Assembly (NCBI GenBank): GCA_938091115.1
Contig: CALKNI010000147.1
Coordinates: 1 to 64,000, forward strand
Length of the DNA stretch: 64,000 bases
Direction of reading: 5' to 3'
DNA from: an uncultured Pirellulaceae bacterium
GTDB taxonomy: Bacteria; Planctomycetota; Planctomycetia; Pirellulales; Pirellulaceae
Shown: one piece after another, positions 9,338 to 18,738 of the stretch
Position numbering within the stretch: the first letter of the stretch is position 1
Layout of the letters: each line of letters opens with the position of its first letter
Translations under genes and position numbers: made by a program
The notes under the pieces: model-generated
Database searches by the model: none
The model's input: only the letters and a program-made list of their open reading frames with translations
Told to the model about the DNA's origin: nothing

Positions 9338-10843
9338 ATGAAAATATCGTTCGGTCAAAATCTATCGCAAAAGCAAACCCAAAAACTGGCTCCACGGATG
9401 ATCCAGTCGATGGAGATATTGCAGATGGCGCAAGCCGCGTTAGATGAAAAGATTGAACAGGAGTTAATTGAGAACCCAGCCCTCGAACGCACTGATGACT
9501 CGACGGCGGTCGAGGATCCATCCAAAAACACGTTGGATGTTGAAAAGGAAGCCAAGGATGTCGAACAGAAAGAATTGGTGGTCGATGAGGACAAAGGCGG
9601 CGAGGACGATTTCGAACGATTGTTGAATCTTGACAAGGAAATCCCTGACCACTTCGACGAAAGCACGCGGCCTTCTTCCAATCGAATTCAGGAGAGCGGA
9701 GATCGTCAGCATGATTTGATTGCGAACATCGTCGATCGGGGTGAGACGCTTCAAAATCATCTGAATTCGCAATTGCACGAGATGGACCTTGCCCCTGATT
9801 TACTCAAGATGTGCGAGCGGATAGTGTCCTCGCTTTCGGCCAAAGACGGTGGCTATTTGAAAGTCTCGCTCAATGATCTCTTGCCTCCTAATGCTGGTCC
9901 GGACGACCTTGAGTTGGCAGAAGAGGCATTGGCGCATGTGCAACAATTGGATCCAGCCGGTGTTGGGGCCAGAGACCTTTGCGAGTGTTTGTTGCTGCAG
10001 CTCTCGCCGGATATTACCAATCTGAAGAATGTTAGAACTCTAATCGTGAATCACCTTGAGGATTTGCAGCACAACCGCATGCCTCAAATCGAAAAAGCAA
10101 CTGGTTTGACGATCGAAGAGATAAAAGATGCGTGGAATGAATTAAAGAGACTTGACCCCAGGCCAGCGAGTCGCTTTGCTGATGATTTCGTGCCCACGGT
10201 AACGCCGGACATGTGGCTTGAGGTGGGTGAAAACGGCGAGTACATCGTCAAGATGGAAGAAGGGCCAACTCGCAATCTCTATATCAGTAATTATTACAAG
10301 CAGCGATTGTCTAATGGTCAGGCAACGTCGGAAGAAAAGGAATTTATCAAGCGGAAAGTGACGGCGGCGCATTGGTTGATTGAGTCAATTGAACAGCGTC
10401 GAAATACGTTAACCCGAGTTGCTCAAGAAATTGTAAATCATCAGAAGGCTTATTTTGATGACGGTCCTGAATTTTTGCGCCCCCTCAAGATGGAGCAAAT
10501 TGCTGAAAAAGTGGGCGTTGCAGTTACGACAGTCAGTCGTGCTGTGGATCAAAAGTGGATCGAGACTCATCGTGGTATCCTTCCGCTTCGAATGTTTTTT
10601 ATGGGCGGAACAACCACTGATGACGGTGAAGATGTCGCTTGGAACAAGGTCCGGATTGAGCTTCAGAAGTTGATCGACGGTGAGGATAAATCAAAGCCGT
10701 ACAGCGATGAAGAAATCATGCAGCTTTTGAAAAATCAGGGTTTCGCAGTCGCCCGACGAACAGTATCCAAATATCGGGAGAAGCTGTCGATTCCCAGTTC
10801 TCGTCAGCGGCGAGATTGGACCAAAAAGAATAAAGGGAAATAA
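9338..10843 (+). CDS. rpoN: RNA polymerase sigma-54 factor
   Basis: MKISFGQNLSQKQTQKLAPRMIQSMEILQM N-terminal activator-interacting region; C-terminal RpoN-box-like VARRTVSKYREKLSIPSSRQRR; ORF track start is 9233. Confidence 0.95.
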   Translation: MKISFGQNLSQKQTQKLAPRMIQSMEILQMAQAALDEKIEQELIENPALERTDDSTAVEDPSKNTLDVEKEAKDVEQKELVVDEDKGGEDDFERLLNLDKEIPDHFDESTRPSSNRIQESGDRQHDLIANIVDRGETLQNHLNSQLHEMDLAPDLLKMCERIVSSLSAKDGGYLKVSLNDLLPPNAGPDDLELAEEALAHVQQLDPAGVGARDLCECLLLQLSPDITNLKNVRTLIVNHLEDLQHNRMPQIEKATGLTIEEIKDAWNELKRLDPRPASRFADDFVPTVTPDMWLEVGENGEYIVKMEEGPTRNLYISNYYKQRLSNGQATSEEKEFIKRKVTAAHWLIESIEQRRNTLTRVAQEIVNHQKAYFDDGPEFLRPLKMEQIAEKVGVAVTTVSRAVDQKWIETHRGILPLRMFFMGGTTTDDGEDVAWNKVRIELQKLIDGEDKSKPYSDEEIMQLLKNQGFAVARRTVSKYREKLSIPSSRQRRDWTKKNKGK

Positions 10844-11050
10844 TCTCGTCCCTAGTGTTTGTGTGGGTGCGTTCACACATCGACGCATCTGCCGTTTTTC
10901 GTGCCGCGAGGTTTTTAGTTATCCCAGTTTCCGGCCAAAGTTTTCGAAAAATTGATTGTAACTTGCTAATTGTTGGTTCCGAAGTGAGAATGGAAGGCAG
11001 ACCGGAATGGTCTTGATGCCTACACCAATCGAACATTTCGAAATTCTTGT

Positions 11051-12070
11051 ATGTCTTCTGATCGCAAATTTTCGGCCGCTGAAACTGATTCCATGGTTAG
11101 AGGAATTGGCGGAGTAAATAGCCCGCAAGCAAGCGATCAAAAGGGCGTCATCGACACAATGATGCTGGTGAAGACCCCAGAAAACATCTCGTTTCAATAT
11201 GAGATATCAGGGCCTTTCTATCGCTTTATTGCTTATCTTGCGGATCTGGTTTTCGCATTTGGTGGCTATGTTGCTGTGGTTGGGTTGCTTTACTTCTTTC
11301 TTGTCATGCTTGTTTTGTTAATTGGGAACTCGCTCGGCAATATACCAGGGCTTTCAAATTTGTTTGCTGGCGTTGTTTTTGGATTGGTGTTCGTCGGTTT
11401 CTTTGTGGTCTATTGGTTCTACGGGGCCTATATGGAAACTCGATTTAATGGCCAGACCTTAGGGAAACGTATGTGTGGGATTCGGGTGATTTCAGTTGAT
11501 GGTCATGCGATTGACGGGGTTCAGGCAACCTTACGGAACTTTTTTCGTTTTTTGGACATCATGCCAATCGTTCCATTGCAAATGCTCCTCGGCTTGGAGG
11601 CGCAAGTGCTATTCGCGATTCCAACCTTTCTGATTGGCCTCGTCGTGATGTCGCTAAGCCGCAAGTTTCAACGGGTCGGAGATTTGGTTGCGGGTACCGT
11701 TGTCATTTTTGAGGAAAAAAAATATCGTCCGGATCTCATCGAATTCGAAGATGAGCGTGTGCCAAAATTGGCGGAGTTAATCCCGGCGGACTTTGTGGCG
11801 TCACGAGGGTTAACACAGGTTGTTGCCGAATTTGCAGAAAATCGAAAGTATCTTGCGCCGCAACGTTCAGCGGATATCGCGAAACACCTTGCGGATCCAT
11901 TAATGGACAGATTTGGAATACTTGGAAACACTGATCCCGATTTGTTTATGTGTTCCTTATATCATCGGTTGTTTGTGACGCAGGAGGGTGGCGAGTCTCA
12001 GTTGGGGGCAGGAAAAAAGTCTGTTGGGTTGGGGGAGCTAATTTCGGGCGAGCGGAGGAGTGAGCAATGA
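11051..12070 (+). CDS. RDD family membrane protein
   Basis: GPFYRFIAYLADLVFAFGGY...ETRFNGQTLGKRMCGIRVISVDG...FQRVGDLVAGTVVI. Confidence 0.85.
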   Translation: MSSDRKFSAAETDSMVRGIGGVNSPQASDQKGVIDTMMLVKTPENISFQYEISGPFYRFIAYLADLVFAFGGYVAVVGLLYFFLVMLVLLIGNSLGNIPGLSNLFAGVVFGLVFVGFFVVYWFYGAYMETRFNGQTLGKRMCGIRVISVDGHAIDGVQATLRNFFRFLDIMPIVPLQMLLGLEAQVLFAIPTFLIGLVVMSLSRKFQRVGDLVAGTVVIFEEKKYRPDLIEFEDERVPKLAELIPADFVASRGLTQVVAEFAENRKYLAPQRSADIAKHLADPLMDRFGILGNTDPDLFMCSLYHRLFVTQEGGESQLGAGKKSVGLGELISGERRSEQ

Positions 12071-13062
12071 AAGTAGCGGAACTTATTAAACTGCGTTCCC
12101 CTTTTTGGGAGGAACTCGAAGACTTATCGATTCAAATGGGCGGGCGGTTGAAAAAAGCTGATCCCGAGCGTGTCAGTCGATTTGCGACCTTGTACCGCGC
12201 TGCCTGTGCGGATTTAGCTTTGGCTGAGTCGTATCAGCTTCCCCCTCAAACAGTGGAGTACCTCCATCGGCTTGTGGGAAGAGCTCACAATCAATTGTAT
12301 CGCAGTCAAAATTATCAATTCAAAAGCTGGAGAAAGCGTATTTTTAGCGATACGCCACGTTTGATATTCAATGACCCGTGTATCCATATCGCGACAGTCA
12401 TATTTTGGGGATTATTCTTGATTGCTGCTTTCTTGTCTTATGACACGGCAGTGTGGCCAGGGTTTTCTGAAGCTGTGGTGGGTGTGGATGGCCTTGACCG
12501 GTTGCGTGAAAATTACAATGGGTTTGGTGATAGCGGTATCGGTAGCGGAGCATTCATGATGGGATACTACATCCAAAACAATGCTACGATTGGATTGCAG
12601 TGTTTTGTAATGATGTTGTTGGTGATTCCTGGGGTTGTCGTACTCTCTTACAACGCGATTTATCTTGGTGCTGTTTTTGGGTTTATGTTTCGACATGACT
12701 CCGGATCGGCGAGCGAAAATTTTCAAAACTTTGTAACCGCACACGGTCCGTTTGAGTTGACTGCGATTATTTTGGCAGCTGGTGCGGGGCTGAAAATTGG
12801 CCTTAGTTGGATGATGTCCGATGGCCTCAATCGGAAAGATTCGCTATTAAAAACAGCCCGAGAATCATTGCCAATTGTCATGTGTGCAGTCGTGTTGTTT
12901 ATCCTAGCAGCGGTGATTGAGGGCTTTATTTCACCGGTTGGTGGTTTTCCATGGTGGGGCAAAGGGACCGTAGCGGTTGGATCAAGCTGTTTATTGATGA
13001 TTTATTTTGTGGTGTTGGGGTATCCTGCGGCGTGGCCTGGAGGTGAAGAAGATGGATTTTAG
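12067..13062 (+). CDS. SpoIIM-like (DUF95) integral membrane protein
   Basis: Overlaps the RDD gene by ATGA; FWEELEDL...RFATLYRAACADLALAE N-terminus; multiple TM segments; conserved cluster context. Confidence 0.8.
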   Translation: MKVAELIKLRSPFWEELEDLSIQMGGRLKKADPERVSRFATLYRAACADLALAESYQLPPQTVEYLHRLVGRAHNQLYRSQNYQFKSWRKRIFSDTPRLIFNDPCIHIATVIFWGLFLIAAFLSYDTAVWPGFSEAVVGVDGLDRLRENYNGFGDSGIGSGAFMMGYYIQNNATIGLQCFVMMLLVIPGVVVLSYNAIYLGAVFGFMFRHDSGSASENFQNFVTAHGPFELTAIILAAGAGLKIGLSWMMSDGLNRKDSLLKTARESLPIVMCAVVLFILAAVIEGFISPVGGFPWWGKGTVAVGSSCLLMIYFVVLGYPAAWPGGEEDGF

Positions 13063-13948
13063 CAAGACCTTTATCTCCATTCGCACCCGTAGTGCATTTC
13101 AGATTTACGACCTAGCTGTTTTGGTATGTGTGGAATATTTCAAGCCATTGGTTGGGTTGTTAGCCATTGGCGCGTTCCCATTTGTTTTGCTCGACTGCTG
13201 GCTCATCGGCTGGCTTGCGACGGACTACCAAAATTTTAGATATTTTTACTGGGTGATGTTTTTGTTAGTCGTAAGCCAGGCTCAAATTGCAACGACATTC
13301 ATGACTCATTATTTAGGGCAAGCGATGTTTTTTGGCCGCCCAAAGATTTCAACTACAATCAAAGACGTGCTGCGGATCGGGTTCTATTTTCATTGGCTCC
13401 ATGGAGGCGTGCGGATGGTATTGCCGGTTTTAATTTGTTGTTTTTTTCTATCCCAATCGATGGAGTTGGGGTCCGAGGAGCAGTACTTTTACTTGTTCTT
13501 TTTTCTTCCGGCTTTAGTGCTGTTGGGTTTGGCCTTTCGGATGTTTCGACCATTCGTAAGCGAAATTTTGCTGCTTGAGAAAACTCCGCTAAGATCAAAA
13601 GACGAAAATGTTGTTTGTTTCAATCGCCGTTCGAAGTCGCTTCATTACAGGCGAGGTGCTGGCGATGGTTTTATAGGGCAGGGCTTGTCTAGTTTTCTGT
13701 TGGGGCTTTTCTTAGTTCTGGCAATTGATGCCGGTCTACTGCAACTAGATAAGATCTTGAATATTCAGGCGAATTCTGAATGGAGCTATGCCTCTGGGTA
13801 CTGGCTCGTTGCTCTTTGGCTGAGCGTTGGGTTTCTGTGTGTTGCTCGATTTTTGTTTTATATCGACACGCGTATTCGGCAGGAGGGCTGGGGAGTCGAA
13901 TTGCGAATGAGATCGGAGAGTCGGCGAATTAAAGAGTTGGTGATCTGA
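13052..13948 (+). CDS. Uncharacterised integral membrane protein in the RDD/SpoIIM/MoxR cluster
   Basis: ATG at 13052 overlapping the preceding stop; multiple hydrophobic segments. Confidence 0.7.
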   Translation: MDFSKTFISIRTRSAFQIYDLAVLVCVEYFKPLVGLLAIGAFPFVLLDCWLIGWLATDYQNFRYFYWVMFLLVVSQAQIATTFMTHYLGQAMFFGRPKISTTIKDVLRIGFYFHWLHGGVRMVLPVLICCFFLSQSMELGSEEQYFYLFFFLPALVLLGLAFRMFRPFVSEILLLEKTPLRSKDENVVCFNRRSKSLHYRRGAGDGFIGQGLSSFLLGLFLVLAIDAGLLQLDKILNIQANSEWSYASGYWLVALWLSVGFLCVARFLFYIDTRIRQEGWGVELRMRSESRRIKELVI

Positions 13949-13963
13949 GAGTAAAGCATTTTA

Positions 13964-14800
13964 ATGATGATGTTGTTACAAAAATACGATTTCGTGCCAT
14001 TGGAATGGGTTGTCCTTGCGATCAGGGGTCGATTTTTGTTCCTGGCGTTTTGTGTTGGCTGCTGTTTTTGTTTTGGCTTGAGTGGCGTTCTGTGTGCTCA
14101 AGGCAATTCAAAATTGTCCCCTTATGATGCGGTGTGGTTGGATGCAGAGGCTGGAGAGGTTTTGCCAATATATTTTGGTGACCGCCCGTCGGCACGGTCT
14201 GTGTCAAGAGCGGAGATCCCAAAAGCTACAGTGCCGGCTCAGAGGAGCGCGCCGTTTGGGAATTGGACTTGGGATTGGATATGGAATCTAGATTTCTTTA
14301 AATTTGTTTTTTACATCTTTCTTGCATTGGCTATCGGCTTAGGGGGTTACCTCGGTTATCGCTATATCTATCGGTGGCGAAAGCTGAATTCAGAAGGCGA
14401 GTATGACGAGAGGCTGGCAACGAGAACGGTCGAGCAGAGCATGCGGGAATTGTCATTTAACGTGGACTTTTCCGGAGGGGATTTTTGTGCCGAGGCTGAG
14501 AAAGCCTATCGGAGCGGGGATTTAAGAAATGCAATTATTTATTTGTTTAGCTACGTTTTGGTTTCCCTCGATCAGAAAGGGCATATTCGGTTGCGCAAGG
14601 GAAAGACCAACAGAGAGTACCTACGGGAAATTCGAGGACAAAGTGGGTTGGCAAAATTCTATCAACGAGTGATGGTTCCATTTGAGGAGACCTTCTTTGG
14701 AGATTATCAACTTGAGCAAAAGGAATTTGAAAGTTGTTGGAGCCAACTGGGGCAATTTCAAAAAGACGTCGTTCAAACATCACGGGTGACGCATGGATGA
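13964..14800 (+). CDS. DUF4129-like membrane protein
   Basis: TM followed by a C-terminal region RSGDLRNAIIYLFSYVLVSLDQKGHIRLRKGKTNREYLREI resembling DUF4129; cluster position. Confidence 0.75.
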   Translation: MMMLLQKYDFVPLEWVVLAIRGRFLFLAFCVGCCFCFGLSGVLCAQGNSKLSPYDAVWLDAEAGEVLPIYFGDRPSARSVSRAEIPKATVPAQRSAPFGNWTWDWIWNLDFFKFVFYIFLALAIGLGGYLGYRYIYRWRKLNSEGEYDERLATRTVEQSMRELSFNVDFSGGDFCAEAEKAYRSGDLRNAIIYLFSYVLVSLDQKGHIRLRKGKTNREYLREIRGQSGLAKFYQRVMVPFEETFFGDYQLEQKEFESCWSQLGQFQKDVVQTSRVTHG

Positions 14801-15953
14801 ATTTATTAAGAGGGTTCGGCCAGGTATATTAATTGTCCTTTTTTTCGCCGTAATGTTCGTGTTGGGCTGCGAGCAATCAAACTCACTCAACACGGAATAT
14901 GGAACGATTCTTGGACCTCGAGGCTCTGACAGCCTAAACGGCACCAAATATTTTTCGGAGTTGTTCGAAGCCCAGGGCGCGACGGTTAATCGAAGTTCAG
15001 TTATCGATCCCAAGCTTGATCAGTATAACACGCTGGTTTGGTTTCCGGATGATGATTCTCCACCCTCGGATGTAGCGGTTCTCCGCCTCAATGAATGGCT
15101 TGAAAGTGGGTACAGGAGGACATTGATTTATGTTGCTGGGGGAAACAGAACGACGGAGGACTATCTAAGAGCAGCGATTGAAAAAATTTCTGCGGATCAA
15201 AAGGAAGAGTATTTGCGAAGAATTTCGGAAGAAATGATTAGGGATCAGAAATTCAGGGCCAGAGATAGGCAGACTTTCTTAAAACCAATTGAGTGCGACC
15301 ACTGGTATGAGGTGACTGAGAGGCGGGTAGGTAAGAAGAAGGCTGTTTCTGGTAAGTTGTTGCCAAGTGGCAAAACTTATCCAGACATGGAACTTGATTT
15401 TGCTTATGAAGTGCAACCTCTCAAGGAATGGGACCCCGAGGTTCTTCTTCAGGCGGCTGATGAGGCGTTTGTTTATAAATTGAGTAATCGAGCTGCTCGG
15501 GAAAATCAAAGTGAGTTGATTCTGGTAAGCCAAGGAGCCATTTTGTTAAATTATTCTTTGGTTGATGAAGATAAACAAGCTTTAGCTTCGGCGCTGGTCA
15601 GGCGTTGTGAAACTAGTCGGGGAGTGTTGTTCTTGGAGAGTGGTTCTGACGGAATCGAAGTGCGAGAATCCGTAGTCTCAAACCACAGCAGTTGGAGTTG
15701 GATCGCCCAGCCCCCACTGTGTTATATCGTGCCACACGTTTTGTTTCTCGGGGTCTTGTTTTGTTTCGCTTATTTTCCAATTTTTGGAAGACCGAAGCGA
15801 GTGAAGCTAAGAAATACTTCGACTTTCAGGAGTCATATCAACGCGACAGCGGAGTTGTTGTCGCGAAGTAATCAGCCGAACCGAGCAGTTAATACTATTA
15901 GGGATTACCAACGGGCGGTTGCCAGTGATGCAAATCGAAACAAGACCGATTGA
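14793..15953 (+). CDS. DUF4350-like protein
   Basis: Overlaps the previous gene; N-terminal lipoprotein/TM; GPRGSDSLNGTKYFSELFEAQGATV...YNTLVWFPDD; single C-terminal TM. Confidence 0.7.
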   Translation: MDEFIKRVRPGILIVLFFAVMFVLGCEQSNSLNTEYGTILGPRGSDSLNGTKYFSELFEAQGATVNRSSVIDPKLDQYNTLVWFPDDDSPPSDVAVLRLNEWLESGYRRTLIYVAGGNRTTEDYLRAAIEKISADQKEEYLRRISEEMIRDQKFRARDRQTFLKPIECDHWYEVTERRVGKKKAVSGKLLPSGKTYPDMELDFAYEVQPLKEWDPEVLLQAADEAFVYKLSNRAARENQSELILVSQGAILLNYSLVDEDKQALASALVRRCETSRGVLFLESGSDGIEVRESVVSNHSSWSWIAQPPLCYIVPHVLFLGVLFCFAYFPIFGRPKRVKLRNTSTFRSHINATAELLSRSNQPNRAVNTIRDYQRAVASDANRNKTD

Positions 15954-15991
15954 GCATCGTTCGTAAGCCGTGATCAAGTAAAGAAATAAAT

Positions 15992-17200
15992 ATGAGTACA
16001 TCAAATGAACCAGATGGGGCACTCGTCAAATTCCGATGCGGAAAGTGCGATAAAGTCCTTAAAGTCAAGATGGAGTCGAGCGGCGGTAAGGCCAAGTGCC
16101 CCAGTTGCGGTGAAATTATTCAAGTGCCGGACGCTCCATCTATGGACGCAGCGTCGGGCCGCGTACAGGTTGTTGAATCGGCGTCAGTTGTGTCACCGCC
16201 CGATCCAATGAAAAAGGGAGTCTCCTTAAAGAACGAGAAGGGTGGTACTTTGGCTCAGGGGCTCTATCGTCGAATTACTACGGAAATTGAGAAGGTTTTT
16301 ATTGGTCAGGACGAACTGGTGCAGGGAGCGTTAGTAGCCCTGTTTTCAAATGGCCACGTTTTGATTGAAAGTGTACCGGGGCTCGGCAAGACGTTGTTTG
16401 TAAGAACGCTTGGTAAAGTGTTGGGGTGTGATTTTGGACGCATTCAATTCACTGCTGATTTGATGCCCTCAGATATTACGGGCGCCCCTGTGTTTAATAT
16501 GAAATCGCAGGAATTTGAATTTCGACCCGGGCCTGTTTTTACACAACTACTTCTAGCGGATGAGATCAATCGCTCGCCCGCCAAGACGCACGCGGCACTT
16601 TTGGAAATTATGCAAGAGCGACGGGTGACAGTTGATGGCAACACCTACTCATTGGAGTTGCCGTTTCTTGTAGTTGCGACCCAGAATCCAATTGAATCTG
16701 AAGGAACCTACAATTTGCCTGAAGCACAACTCGACCGTTTCATGTTTAAGCTCTCCGCCACGTATCCAAGCGAAGAGCAAGAGGCTGAAATCCTTACTCG
16801 GCATGGCGGACAGGAAGATCTGACTCGGCAGTTGGCTGAAAACATTAATCAGGTGACGTCCCCCGAAGAAATCTTAAGTTTGACCGATGAAAGCGGAACT
16901 GTGCGGGTAGATAAATTGTTGGTGGATTATATCAATAAGATTGTTCGGTTGACGAGAACTTGGCCGCAATTTTATTTAGGTGCCTCACCGAGAGCGGGGA
17001 TCAGTTTGATGCAGGGTGCACGAACCCTTGCCCTGTTTCGCGGTCGTGACTATGCCGTGCCTGATGATGTGATCGAAATTGCATTACCGGTTCTCCGTCA
17101 CCGAGTTCAATTGACGGCAGAGGCGGAAGTGGAAGGGCAGAGTGTTGACCAACTTCTGAGTGATTTGATCCGCACAATCGAAGTGCCCCGGCTTAAATAG
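15992..17200 (+). CDS. MoxR-type AAA+ ATPase with N-terminal zinc ribbon
   Basis: FRCGKCDKVLKVKMESSGGKAKCPSCGEIIQVP, then VFIGQDELVQGALVALFSNGHVLIESVPGLGKT and LLLADEINRSPAKTHAALLEIMQER. Confidence 0.93.
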   Translation: MSTSNEPDGALVKFRCGKCDKVLKVKMESSGGKAKCPSCGEIIQVPDAPSMDAASGRVQVVESASVVSPPDPMKKGVSLKNEKGGTLAQGLYRRITTEIEKVFIGQDELVQGALVALFSNGHVLIESVPGLGKTLFVRTLGKVLGCDFGRIQFTADLMPSDITGAPVFNMKSQEFEFRPGPVFTQLLLADEINRSPAKTHAALLEIMQERRVTVDGNTYSLELPFLVVATQNPIESEGTYNLPEAQLDRFMFKLSATYPSEEQEAEILTRHGGQEDLTRQLAENINQVTSPEEILSLTDESGTVRVDKLLVDYINKIVRLTRTWPQFYLGASPRAGISLMQGARTLALFRGRDYAVPDDVIEIALPVLRHRVQLTAEAEVEGQSVDQLLSDLIRTIEVPRLK

Positions 17201-17249
17201 ATCTATCAATGCTCGGCGATGGGGTCGCCTCCGAAGGTAAGTAAAGCCT

Positions 17250-18698
17250 GTGTTAGAAACTCTCCAATTCGCGTGTGAATACCTGATTAACAGCCCAATT
17301 TTGCTGTTGTTAATCATGTCATTTCCATTGTGGTTGCTCGCGCGGAAATCGGGAGTTTTTCCCAGTAAACGGATGATGTTTCTGTTTTTAATACCTGTCC
17401 TGATGTCGTTTTTCCTAATCACCGTGAAAGACGGAGGTGGGCTGCGACGGGTCTTGCTGTTTTCAATCGTGTTGATTGATTTGGCATTTTTAGGAATTGC
17501 CTTTGTTGATCTGATGATGATTGTTCCGCCTTCTGTATTTTCTGGAACGAGAACGGTCCAGAGAATTGCGTCGCAGGGGAAAAGGCAGAAAGTCGAGATC
17601 GAAATTATTAATCATTCAAGCAGGTCTTGTGTGGTTGCCTTGCGAGATGATTTGCCCGAGTCTTTTGTCGCGGAGCCAGATCGCTTTGATATGTCAATTA
17701 GCAGTCGTAGTCGGCTGCAGTTTGTTTATGAGCTGACTGGTCAGCGTCGAGGGCGAGTGGTGTTGGAGTGCATTCATTTAATGGTCGGCAGTCCTCTCAA
17801 GTTATGGAATGGATTCTATCGCTTACCCATTGAATCCATCGTGGATGTTTATCCTGACATGAAGCAAATTGCTGAATATGATTTACTGGCGCGAACGAAT
17901 CGCTTGAATCTAATGGGTCTGCGTCGAACGCGAAAAATTGGACAGGATAATGAGTTCGAACGATTGCGTGATTACACGCAGGACGACAACTACAAGCACA
18001 TCGATTGGCGGACAACCGCTCGACGGAATAAGTTGACGGTTCGCGATTTCCAAGCGAATCAAAGCCAACGATTATTGTTCATGGTTGACTGCGGGCGGAT
18101 GATGACAGGAACTGCTGGAGAAATTAGCCTATTGGATCATTCGCTTAATGCCATGCTGATGCTCAGTTACATTGCATTACGGCAAGGGGATTCAGTTGGC
18201 ATGCTGAGTTTTAGTGACCGGGTTCATAATTTTACGCCAGCGAAGAACGGCGTAAAACATATCAACCGTCTGCTGAATGCTTCTTACGATCAGCGAGCTA
18301 GGTATGTTGAGTCGCGGTACGATGATGCGTTTCTTTATTTGCGGTCACACTGCTCGAAGCGATCACTGGTAATATTAGTGACCAATGTGATCGATGAAAT
18401 AAATTCGCACCAGATAAACCAATATTTGACTTCTTTGACAGGGCGACACTTGCCTTTAGGGGTGTTTCTTCGTGACCGAGCAATGTTTTCTGCCGTGGAT
18501 GAATATGAGTCGCGTGATGATCCTAGTAAAAAACAAATATATGAAGCTGCCGCCGCCGTAGATGTTTTGAATTGGCGAAGGCAGGTGGTTCGCGATATTC
18601 GGCATCAGGGGGCGCTCGCGATGGACTTGTTTCCTGAGGACCTCACTTCTGAATTGATTAACCAGTACTTGCAAATCAAAGCGAGGCACTTACTCTAA
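17250..18698 (+). CDS. DUF58 (vWA-like) protein
   Basis: GQDNEFERLRDYTQDDNYKHIDWRTTARRNKLTVRDFQ motif; TMs near the N-terminus; adjacent to moxR. Confidence 0.9.
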   Translation: MLETLQFACEYLINSPILLLLIMSFPLWLLARKSGVFPSKRMMFLFLIPVLMSFFLITVKDGGGLRRVLLFSIVLIDLAFLGIAFVDLMMIVPPSVFSGTRTVQRIASQGKRQKVEIEIINHSSRSCVVALRDDLPESFVAEPDRFDMSISSRSRLQFVYELTGQRRGRVVLECIHLMVGSPLKLWNGFYRLPIESIVDVYPDMKQIAEYDLLARTNRLNLMGLRRTRKIGQDNEFERLRDYTQDDNYKHIDWRTTARRNKLTVRDFQANQSQRLLFMVDCGRMMTGTAGEISLLDHSLNAMLMLSYIALRQGDSVGMLSFSDRVHNFTPAKNGVKHINRLLNASYDQRARYVESRYDDAFLYLRSHCSKRSLVILVTNVIDEINSHQINQYLTSLTGRHLPLGVFLRDRAMFSAVDEYESRDDPSKKQIYEAAAAVDVLNWRRQVVRDIRHQGALAMDLFPEDLTSELINQYLQIKARHLL

Positions 18699-18738
18699 GC
18701 TGCGCAATCGAGGCTTTTCAATCCAACTGAGTTGTCGA

